Of a stretch of 5,328 nucleotides of DNA, positions 1 to 4,953 are shown piece after piece; positions within the stretch are counted from its first letter, which is position 1; each line of letters starts with the position of its first letter. The DNA lies in assembly GCA_937920485.1 (NCBI GenBank), contig CALETL010000048.1, positions 1 through 5,328 of the forward strand. The letters are read 5' to 3'. The DNA comes from an uncultured Phycisphaerae bacterium (lineage in GTDB: Bacteria > Planctomycetota > Phycisphaerae > Sedimentisphaerales > Anaerohalosphaeraceae). The translations under genes and the position numbers were made by a program. Below the pieces are notes generated by a model that was not told the DNA's origin, made no database searches, and saw only the letters and a list, made by a program, of their open reading frames with translations.

Positions 1-46
1 CAATCGTTAAATCCGTCAATTCTTCAAAATCCAGACTATGCTGCAT
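1..46 (-). CDS. 5' end of an unidentified gene (partial, runs off the window)
   Basis: An ATG at 44-46 on the minus strand opens a reading frame of 15 codons up to the window edge, MQHSLDFEELTDLTI. The start is supported by a near-perfect Shine-Dalgarno AAGGAG (minus strand of 55-60), 8 nt upstream of the ATG. The gene lies 50 nt downstream of the gpsA stop in the same direction, with no terminator-like hairpin between them, so it is probably co-transcribed with gpsA. Fifteen residues are too few to assign a family. The start resembles the acidic N-termini of many soluble proteins, and I do not recognise it. Confidence 0.6.
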   Translation of the reverse strand, partial: MQHSLDFEELTDLTI

Positions 47-96
47 TTCGGGTGCTCCTTATATCGATCATATAAAAAACTCTTGTTTCTGCTCGG

Positions 97-1092
97 TTAT
101 TCGGCTTTCAGTTCGCGGGTCATCAGGTCGGCGATGGCTTCGGTAACGGTTTTTTCGCCGTTGATGATGCTGTAGATTGCTTCGGTGATCGGCATTTCGA
201 CGTTATGCTGTTTTGCCAGTTCCACGATTCCGCCGCAGGTGGGTACGCCTTCGACGACGCTTTGCGTGGCGTGTATTGCCTCATCAACGCTCATGCCCTG
301 GCCGATACGCTGACCGAAGCCGCGGTTGCGTCCCTTCGGCGATACACACGTCGTAAACAGGTCACCCAGCCCGGACAGGCCGGTAAAGGTTTTTTCACTG
401 GCCCCCAGTGCCACGCCCAGCCGCTGTATTTCGGCCAGCCCGCGCGTGATCAGGGCGGCCTTGGCATTGTCCCCGGCACCGATACCGTCGATGACGCCGG
501 CCGCGATTGCGATGATATTCTTCATCGCTCCGGCCAGTTCCACACCGATGCAATCATCATTGGTATACACACGGAACATCGGTGTGTTAAATGCCTGTTG
601 AATCTGCTGCGCGAGCGTGGCATCCTGACAGGCGACAGTTGCCGTCGCGGGCAGTCGCTGAGCCACTTCATCAGCAATGTTCGGTCCGGACAGTGTTACT
701 AGCGGATAATCATTACCGAGGATTTCGGTGATGATCTGCGTGGGTCGCAGGAGGGTGTCGATCTCGATGCCCTTGGTGATGCTGACAATCGGCACGCCTG
801 CGGGAATGTGTGGCTTTAGACGGTTCCAGACGCTGCGAAGAAATTGACACGGCACTGCTGAAACGATGAGTTCAGCGCCAACCAACGCTGCCGCATCGTC
901 AGCGTCGTACTTCAACGTTTCCGGCAGGGAATATCCCGGCAAAAAGATGATATTCTCTTTCGCCGCCGCGATCCTGTCCAGTTCCGCGGCGTCATGGCCC
1001 CACATCGTGGTGCCGATGCCGTTTTCACACAGCCGCATCGCACAAACACTACCCATCCCGCCGTTGCCGATAATCGTCGCTTTTGTAAACAT
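97..1092 (-). CDS. gpsA: Glycerol-3-phosphate dehydrogenase [NAD(P)+], GpsA
   Basis: This cytosolic enzyme interconverts dihydroxyacetone phosphate and sn-glycerol 3-phosphate with NAD(P)H and supplies the glycerol backbone of phospholipids. At 331 residues it has the usual family length. Visible motifs are the N-terminal Rossmann dinucleotide loop GNGGMG (residues 9-14, GxGxxG), SITKGIE (104-110), SGPNIADEVA (135-144; most relatives have SGPSFA here), the catalytic-lysine segment GAMKNIIAIAAG (188-199, Lys191), and the C-terminal signature LSGLGDLFTTC followed by GRNR (239-257). No in-frame start lies just upstream of this ATG. No good Shine-Dalgarno precedes it either; instead a promoter -10 element ends 6 nt before it, so the message may be leaderless. 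The gene is divergent from ilvB and is followed by a same-strand gene. The assignment is secure; cofactor choice (NADH or NADPH) cannot be read from this sequence. Confidence 0.97.
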   Translation of the reverse strand: MFTKATIIGNGGMGSVCAMRLCENGIGTTMWGHDAAELDRIAAAKENIIFLPGYSLPETLKYDADDAAALVGAELIVSAVPCQFLRSVWNRLKPHIPAGVPIVSITKGIEIDTLLRPTQIITEILGNDYPLVTLSGPNIADEVAQRLPATATVACQDATLAQQIQQAFNTPMFRVYTNDDCIGVELAGAMKNIIAIAAGVIDGIGAGDNAKAALITRGLAEIQRLGVALGASEKTFTGLSGLGDLFTTCVSPKGRNRGFGQRIGQGMSVDEAIHATQSVVEGVPTCGGIVELAKQHNVEMPITEAIYSIINGEKTVTEAIADLMTRELKAE

Positions 1093-1098
1093 GCCGCC

Positions 1099-1127
1099 AT
1101 TAAACCACCCGTCTGCACGAGTTTCAA
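1099..1127 (-). promoter_or_regulatory. Predicted sigma70-type promoter for gpsA (possibly leaderless)
   Basis: On the minus strand, TTGAAA (1122-1127) and TTTAAT (1099-1104) each match the -35 and -10 consensus at 5 of 6 positions and are exactly 17 nt apart. Only six bases, GGCGGC, separate the -10 from the gpsA ATG, which puts the expected transcription start at or next to the A of the start codon (1092). The match is seen directly; activity and the leaderless start are inferred. An additional promoter farther upstream cannot be excluded. Confidence 0.55.
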
Positions 1128-1135
1128 GAAAGGAA

Positions 1136-1183
1136 TTATCGGTTTTTCTGCTGATAAGCTGGATTTTCGTAAAATATCTGGAT
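1136..1183. promoter_or_regulatory. Repeat-rich spacer between the divergent promoters (possible operator)
   Basis: This spacer between the gpsA and ilvB promoters holds three symmetric elements. There is an inverted repeat TTATCGG/CTGATAA (1136-1142 and 1151-1157, 7 pairs including one G-T). There is a perfect ATTTT-CGT-AAAAT inverted repeat (1163-1175). There is also a direct repeat CTGGAT at 1159-1164 and 1178-1183, 19 bp apart and ending 6 bp before the ilvB -35. Such elements are typical places for a regulator, but AT-rich DNA yields short repeats by chance and no known operator consensus is recognised. Confidence 0.25.
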
Positions 1184-1189
1184 CACAGG

Positions 1190-1218
1190 TTGACTTTTGC
1201 CGAAATAATGAGTAGACT
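1190..1218 (+). promoter_or_regulatory. Predicted sigma70-type promoter of the ilvBNC operon
   Basis: TTGACT (1190-1195, 5 of 6 to consensus) is separated by exactly 17 nt from TAGACT (1213-1218, 4 of 6). The expected transcription start is near 1225-1227, about 10 nt before the first leader hairpin (1236-1262) and about 345 nt before the ilvB ATG. It is the best-looking promoter upstream of ilvB that I found by eye, and its position implies a long untranslated leader. Confidence 0.6.
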
Positions 1219-1235
1219 ATACCGTAACTTCAGAC

Positions 1236-1262
1236 GCGGCGGGTGAACCCAAGCCCGGCCGC
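1236..1262 (+). promoter_or_regulatory. Leader hairpin 1
   Basis: GCGGC (1236-1240) pairs with GCCGC (1258-1262) and GGG (1241-1243) pairs with CCC (1254-1256). This gives eight G-C pairs with one bulged G at 1257 and a 10-nt loop. It sits about 10 nt after the predicted transcription start, where it would form first and could protect the 5' end of the transcript. Confidence 0.5.
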
Positions 1263-1303
1263 GAACCTGTAACACAAGTTAAGATTGTGGTTTGAGTTTC
1301 GCA

Positions 1304-1365
1304 GTATCGGGGCAGCATATCCCGATGCGGCCGGCCCGGATAGCTCGGTGCTATCGGAGACGGCC
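1304..1365 (+). promoter_or_regulatory. Leader double hairpin
   Basis: Two adjoining stems are visible. The first is ATCGGG/CCCGAT (1306-1311 with 1321-1326), extended outward by a T-G wobble and a G-C pair. The second is longer: GGCCG/CGGCC (1329-1333 with 1361-1365), a small internal loop, CC/GG (1336-1337 with 1356-1357), a bulged G, and GATAGC/GCTATC (1339-1344 with 1350-1355) closed by the loop TCGGT. Thirteen pairs in the second stem make accidental structure unlikely. Confidence 0.5.
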
Positions 1366-1435
1366 CTTCGAAAAATGCCCCAGAACCCTGCGAACGCTGG
1401 AATAACGAAATGTTTAACAGGAAAGGAAACACGCT

Positions 1436-1570
1436 ATGTTTACGCATGTCTTGTTGCGGGTGCGCACCTGCGAACCTCCAACACATTATCCGGTATCGGT
1501 CTGTAAAGGCACGCCCCGGGTATTCACCGACAACAACCTGCAGAACAATCTGTTTAGGAGACAACAATAA
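1436..1570 (+). CDS. Candidate 44-codon upstream ORF translationally coupled to ilvB
   Basis: A good ribosome binding site (AGGA at 1419-1422 and AGGAA at 1424-1428) precedes an ATG at 1436 by about 7 nt. The frame runs 44 codons to a TAA at 1568-1570 that shares its last base with the ilvB start (TAATG). The peptide begins MFTHVLLRV and ends NNLFRRQQ, with no domain, signal peptide or membrane segment. The ilvB Shine-Dalgarno AGGAG (1556-1560) lies inside its last codons, so ribosomes finishing this ORF stop on the ilvB start: a classic coupling arrangement. Residues 5-9 (V-L-L-R-V) cluster branched-chain codons directly before a hairpin at 1456-1471. Overall Leu+Val content (9 of 44, no Ile) is ordinary, so it is not a textbook attenuator peptide. 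It may be a regulatory leader peptide or a chance ORF; conservation would decide. Confidence 0.4.
   Translation: MFTHVLLRVRTCEPPTHYPVSVCKGTPRVFTDNNLQNNLFRRQQ
1556..1560 (+). promoter_or_regulatory. ilvB ribosome binding site
   Basis: AGGAG lies 9 nt before the ilvB ATG and fixes the start at 1570. It is unusual in lying inside the reading frame of the upstream ORF ending at 1570. CTCC in the leader (1476-1479) could mask its GGAG core, but only by four pairs. Confidence 0.7.
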
Positions 1571-3285
1571 TGACTAAAAATGGAAACAATGCAAACGAAA
1601 CGATCTACAAGCCCGGCTCACAGGTCATCGTTGATATGCTGATCGAGCAGGGCATTGAGGTCATGTTCGGCTATCTGGGCGGCGTGGTTTTGCCGCTGTT
1701 CGACAAAATCTATGATGCGCCGATCAAATTCATCATCCCGCGGCATGAGCAGGGCGGTTGCCACATGGCCGATGCCTATGCCCGTGCGACCGGCAAGACC
1801 GGCGTGGTCATCGCCACCTCCGGCCCCGGTGCGACCAATCTGACGACGGGCCTGGCAACGGCAATGATGGATTCGGTTCCGCTGGTTGCGATCACCGGAC
1901 AGGTTCGCACCTCGCTGATCGGCAATGACGCTTTTCAGGAAGCGGATACCACAGGCATTACCCGTCCGATCACCAAACATAATGTAATCGTCAAGGATCC
2001 CAACGATTTGGCGCAGACGATTCGTGAAGCATTCTATATTGCTTCCACGGGTCGGCCCGGTCCGGTATTGATCGATATTCCGGTTGATATGCAAATCGCC
2101 GAGTGTCCGATCCCGCCGAAACGGGAGATTGAACTGCCGGGCTTTAGGGTTCGTCACAAGGGACATGCCCGTCAGATCGCGGCAGCGACCAAGGCCGTCA
2201 ATGAGTCAAAAAGACCGGTTCTGTATGTTGGCGGCGGGTGCATTATCTCCGGCGCTTCCGAGGCGTTGCGGGCGGCTGCCCAAAAAGCCAATATCCCGGT
2301 CACCACGACACTGATGGCGCTGGGCGCCTATGACCAAAACCGTCCGGAGTCGCTGGACATGCTGGGCATGCATGGCTCGGCGTATGCCAACTTTGTCATG
2401 CAGGAAGCGGACTTACTGATCTCGGTTGGGGCTCGGTTTGATGACCGTGTTACCGGTAAGCTGGATACATTCGCGCCGCACGCGAAGATCGTCCATATTG
2501 ATCTGGATGCATCCAACATTGGCAAGAATGTTCATGTTGACATTCCTGTTGTTGGTGATGCCAGAGAGGTTCTTGAAGAGATGATCGAGTCGCTCGAGTA
2601 CAAACCCCGTAAGGAATGGTTCGAGCAGATCGCGGCGTGGAAGGCAAAACATCCGTTTACTTATGACCGAAATGCTGATGTCATTAAACCGCAGTATGTG
2701 ATCGAAGAGATCTGCCGTCAGACCGCTGGCGATGCGATTATATGTACGGGTGTTGGCCAGCACCAGATGTGGTCGGCTCAGTTTTATAAGTACAGCAAAC
2801 CCCGTCAGTTTATTACTTCCGGCGGGCTTGGCACGATGGGCTTTGGACTGCCCGCAGCGATCGGGGCACAGTTAGCCTATCCGGATAAAATAGTGGTCGA
2901 TATTGACGGCGACAGCAGCTTTAATATGACATTGACCGAACTCTCGACAGCCGTCATGTATGACCTGCCAATCAAGGTGGCTCTGTTGAATAACGGCTTC
3001 ATGGGCATGGTTCGTCAGTGGCAGGAACTGTTCTATGGCAAGCGGTACTCGCAAAGCTCGCTGAAAAACCCGGACTTCGCAAAGGTTGCCGAGGCATTGG
3101 GCTGTGTGGGCATCACTGTTGACAAAAAGGATCAGGTTGCAGGCGCGGTTGAACAAATGCTGGCGCAAACAAGACCGTGCGTGGTTGATTTTCGCGTTGA
3201 TCCTGAAGAGAATGTTTGGCCGATGGTTCCGGCGGGCAAGTCGCTCCACGAAATGGACGGTCTGGATATTTTTGAAATGGCGTAA
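1570..3285 (+). CDS. ilvB: Acetohydroxyacid (acetolactate) synthase, large catalytic subunit
   Basis: This cytosolic ThDP-, Mg- and FAD-dependent enzyme condenses two pyruvates to 2-acetolactate, or pyruvate with 2-ketobutyrate to 2-aceto-2-hydroxybutyrate. That is the first common step to Val, Leu and Ile. Its 571 residues are the usual length. In order I see the N-terminal ThDP pyrimidine domain with the catalytic Glu in PRHEQGG (Glu60), ATSGPGATN (82-90), VPLVAITGQV (103-112) and GNDAFQEADTTGITRPITKH (118-137). Then comes the central FAD-binding domain with GARFDDRVTG (287-296), then the C-terminal pyrophosphate domain with the GDSSFNM...NN metal site (447-453, 474-475) and MVRQWQELFY (480-489). 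Trp484 matches the Trp linked to 2-ketobutyrate preference and sulfonylurea sensitivity. An oddity is GYLGG (34-38), where the family has GYPGG. The next gene, ilvN, encodes its partner and starts 22 nt later. Confidence 0.97.
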   Translation: MTKNGNNANETIYKPGSQVIVDMLIEQGIEVMFGYLGGVVLPLFDKIYDAPIKFIIPRHEQGGCHMADAYARATGKTGVVIATSGPGATNLTTGLATAMMDSVPLVAITGQVRTSLIGNDAFQEADTTGITRPITKHNVIVKDPNDLAQTIREAFYIASTGRPGPVLIDIPVDMQIAECPIPPKREIELPGFRVRHKGHARQIAAATKAVNESKRPVLYVGGGCIISGASEALRAAAQKANIPVTTTLMALGAYDQNRPESLDMLGMHGSAYANFVMQEADLLISVGARFDDRVTGKLDTFAPHAKIVHIDLDASNIGKNVHVDIPVVGDAREVLEEMIESLEYKPRKEWFEQIAAWKAKHPFTYDRNADVIKPQYVIEEICRQTAGDAIICTGVGQHQMWSAQFYKYSKPRQFITSGGLGTMGFGLPAAIGAQLAYPDKIVVDIDGDSSFNMTLTELSTAVMYDLPIKVALLNNGFMGMVRQWQELFYGKRYSQSSLKNPDFAKVAEALGCVGITVDKKDQVAGAVEQMLAQTRPCVVDFRVDPEENVWPMVPAGKSLHEMDGLDIFEMA

Positions 3286-3307
3286 AACCTGAAAAGGAGA
3301 CAATAAA

Positions 3308-3802
3308 ATGAAGCATATATTGAGTGCATTAGTTTTGAATAAGCCGGGTGTTCTGGCCCATGTGGCCGGTATGTTCGCGGCGCGAGCGTTTAATATCGAC
3401 TCACTGGCGGTGGGGCGAACCGATGATCCGACCCTGAGCCGGATGACCATTGTGATCCTTGGCGATGACAAAGTGGTTGAACAGGTTCGCAAGCAGTTGG
3501 TCAAGATCGTTGAGGTTGTGAAGGTTCAGGACTTCGTCGGTCAGGATGTGGTGGCTCGCGATCTGATGCTGCTGAGTGTAGCCTGTACGCCTGAAAAGCG
3601 GCCTGAGATCCTTGCCCTCATCGAGATGTTTAACGGAAAAGTTGTGGACATCGGCCCGAAATTCGTTATGGTAGAGGTCGCCGGTCCGGAAAGCAAGATC
3701 GAGGCATTTATCGAATCATGCCGTCCGTATGGCATCAAAAGCATTGTCCGCACAGGAACCGTTGCGATGGCACGGCAGGCACGGACAAAATCAGAAGAAT
3801 AA
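3308..3802 (+). CDS. ilvN: Acetohydroxyacid synthase, small regulatory subunit (ACT domain)
   Basis: The regulatory partner of IlvB (called IlvN or IlvH) activates the catalytic subunit and confers feedback inhibition by valine. It has the usual length of 164 residues. An N-terminal ACT domain spans roughly residues 3-78 (ILSALVLNKPGVLAHVAGMF onward), followed by the small-subunit C-terminal domain from about 84 (RDLMLLSVACTPEKRPEI, then FNGKVVDIGP at 108-117 and GIKSIVRTGTVAMAR at 142-156). It aligns without gaps to the start of E. coli IlvH. The valine-site residues Asn11, Gly14 and Asn29 are all kept, so valine sensitivity is predicted. The start is set by AAGGAGA at 3294-3300, 7 nt before the ATG. 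It is 22 nt after ilvB and 35 nt before ilvC, clearly in one transcript. Confidence 0.96.
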   Translation: MKHILSALVLNKPGVLAHVAGMFAARAFNIDSLAVGRTDDPTLSRMTIVILGDDKVVEQVRKQLVKIVEVVKVQDFVGQDVVARDLMLLSVACTPEKRPEILALIEMFNGKVVDIGPKFVMVEVAGPESKIEAFIESCRPYGIKSIVRTGTVAMARQARTKSEE

Positions 3803-3837
3803 CAGAATTTTCAATAGAATCAGGAGAATGAAAAAAA

Positions 3838-4839
3838 ATGGCTACAATGTATTATGAACAGGATGCCCCGCTGGATGCACTGAAGGGCAAAAAAGTTTGC
3901 GTGATCGGCTATGGAAGCCAGGGACACGCTCATAGTCAGAATCTGCGTGACAGCGGTATCGAAGTCGCCGTTGCGGAGTTGGAAGGCACCGATAACTTCA
4001 AACTCGCTCAGGAACATGGTTTTACACCTTGTGCAATTCCACAGGCAATGGAGGGTGCGGCTCTGATCATCGTGACTCTGCCGGACGAAGTGCAGGCAAT
4101 GGTTTACGAATCGGACATTCATCCGAATCTGAAATCGGGCCAGACACTGGGTTTCTGTCACGGCTTCAATATTCATTTTGGCTATATCATTCCGCCGGAA
4201 GGCATTAACGTTGTGATGATCGCCCCCAAGGGACCGGGCCATCTGGTACGAAGCGAATATGAAAAGGGCGGCGGTGTACCCTGTTTGATCGCGGTTGAGA
4301 AAGACGAAGACGGCAATGCCAAGAACGTAGCGCTGGCATGGGCCAATGGTATTGGCGGCGCCCGCGCCGGCATCATCGAGACCACCTATAAGGAAGAGAC
4401 CGAAACCGACCTGTTCGGCGAGCAGGTGGTTCTGTGCGGTGGCCTCAGCGCCCTGATCAAGGCTGGTTTTGAAACACTGGTCGAAGCGGGTTATCAGCCG
4501 GAGATCGCTTACTTTGAATGCATGCACGAAGTCAAGCTCATTGTGGACCTGTTCTATCAGGGCGGCCTGAGCTATATGCGGTACAGCGTTTCCAATACGG
4601 CTGAGTACGGCGACCTGTCTCGCGGCTCGCGGATCATTACCGCCGAGACCAAGGCTGAAATGAAGAAGTGCCTCGACGAGATCGTTTCCGGCCAGTTCGC
4701 CAAAGAGTGGGTCGAAGAATACAAAGGCGGCATGAAGAATTTCAATGCCCTTTATGATAAAGACCATGGCAGCCAGCTTGAAGAGGTTGGCCGCAAGTTG
4801 CGAAAAATGATGAAATGGGTCAACGCGAAAGAAGTTTAA
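3838..4839 (+). CDS. ilvC: Ketol-acid reductoisomerase, class I, probably NADH-preferring
   Basis: IlvC catalyses Mg-dependent alkyl migration and reduction of 2-acetolactate (or 2-aceto-2-hydroxybutyrate) to the 2,3-dihydroxyacid, the second step of Val/Leu/Ile synthesis. Its 333 residues match the short class I form. The Rossmann loop is GYGSQGHAHSQNLRDSG (24-40). CHGFNIHFG (107-115) holds the active-site His108, and APKGPGH (129-135) holds Lys131. The metal ligands lie in ETDLFGEQ (Asp191, Glu195) and ECMHE (Glu227, Glu231), and SVSNTAEYG (250-258) contains the substrate Ser252. The cofactor-selectivity loop after beta-2 reads AELEGTDNF (46-54) where NADPH enzymes typically have GLR plus Ser/Ser, so the 2'-phosphate-binding Arg is missing and acidic residues are present. 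The start follows AGGAG (3822-3826) by 11 nt; another ATG at 3828 is out of frame and too close to it. The gene ends the operon before a strong terminator. Confidence 0.97.
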   Translation: MATMYYEQDAPLDALKGKKVCVIGYGSQGHAHSQNLRDSGIEVAVAELEGTDNFKLAQEHGFTPCAIPQAMEGAALIIVTLPDEVQAMVYESDIHPNLKSGQTLGFCHGFNIHFGYIIPPEGINVVMIAPKGPGHLVRSEYEKGGGVPCLIAVEKDEDGNAKNVALAWANGIGGARAGIIETTYKEETETDLFGEQVVLCGGLSALIKAGFETLVEAGYQPEIAYFECMHEVKLIVDLFYQGGLSYMRYSVSNTAEYGDLSRGSRIITAETKAEMKKCLDEIVSGQFAKEWVEEYKGGMKNFNALYDKDHGSQLEEVGRKLRKMMKWVNAKEV

Positions 4840-4865
4840 GGTCTGTTTATTATTAACCGATAAAC

Positions 4866-4898
4866 AAGAGGGGCGATCCTTAAAATCGCCCCTCTTTT
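4866..4898 (+). terminator. Intrinsic terminator of the ilvBNC operon
   Basis: A 12-bp stem without mismatches pairs AAGAGGGGCGAT (4866-4877) with ATCGCCCCTCTT (4885-4896). The loop is 7 nt (CCTTAAA) and the 3' arm runs into TTTT (4895-4898). It begins 26 nt after the ilvC stop and has the textbook form of Rho-independent termination. It means that ilvD and leu genes, if present, are not in this transcript. Confidence 0.93.
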
Positions 4899-4953
4899 GC
4901 GTTAAAAACATCTTTTTTTAGGCAGAAAATAAACTTTTTATAGGAGCGCGATT

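Larger units (their letters stand above)
1226..1569 (+). promoter_or_regulatory. Long structured 5' leader of ilvB (candidate cis-regulatory RNA)
   Basis: About 340 nt separate the predicted transcription start from ilvB. I can draw several hairpins by hand: 1236-1262 (eight pairs, one bulge); 1273-1289 (CACAA/TTGTG); 1306-1326 (ATCGGG/CCCGAT); 1329-1365 (long and interrupted); and 1456-1471 (GCGGGT/ACCTGC around GCGC). The segment GGGGCA (1309-1314) can pair alternatively with TGCCCC (1376-1381). There is no hairpin followed by a U-run, so classical intrinsic-terminator attenuation is not evident. The T-box AGGGTGG motif is absent, as are elements I would recognise from common riboswitches. 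The 3' part carries a short ORF coupled to ilvB. Control of translation, or Rho-dependent control, by amino acid supply is a reasonable inference from position; the structures have not been tested by folding or covariation. Confidence 0.5.

Noticed and set aside
205..702. 165-codon plus-strand frame opposite gpsA
   Set aside because: The minus strand encodes a full-length, motif-complete GpsA; this frame shows no protein-like features.
1285..1506. 73-codon plus-strand frame in the leader
   Set aside because: It has a TTG start with no Shine-Dalgarno and lies over paired RNA stems. The ORF at 1436-1570 has far better initiation signals.
1217..1567. 116-codon open frame on the minus strand across the ilvB leader
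   Set aside because: It starts with TTG, shows no domain-like pattern, and runs antisense to strong RNA hairpins that account for the region better.
1226..1569. T-box, tmRNA, SRP RNA or RNase P RNA in the ilvB leader
   Set aside because: The T-box AGGGTGG core, the tRNA-like TTCGAATCC end of tmRNA, the SRP GGAAGGAAGCAG-type loop and conserved RNase P segments are all absent by eye.
1436..1570. Classical branched-chain attenuator peptide
   Set aside because: There is no run of consecutive Leu/Val/Ile codons beyond V-L-L-R-V, no Ile at all, and no terminator hairpin with a U-run before ilvB. Only coupling or early stalling remains plausible.
3820..4911. 363-codon open frame antisense to ilvC
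   Set aside because: It mirrors the codon structure of a confidently identified ilvC, contains the terminator hairpin, and has no recognisable domain. It is a shadow of the real gene.
4899..4953. Promoter for the lipoprotein gene
   Set aside because: TTTATA or TATAGG near 4937-4944 could be a -10, but no -35-like hexamer lies at proper spacing and the element overlaps the Shine-Dalgarno.
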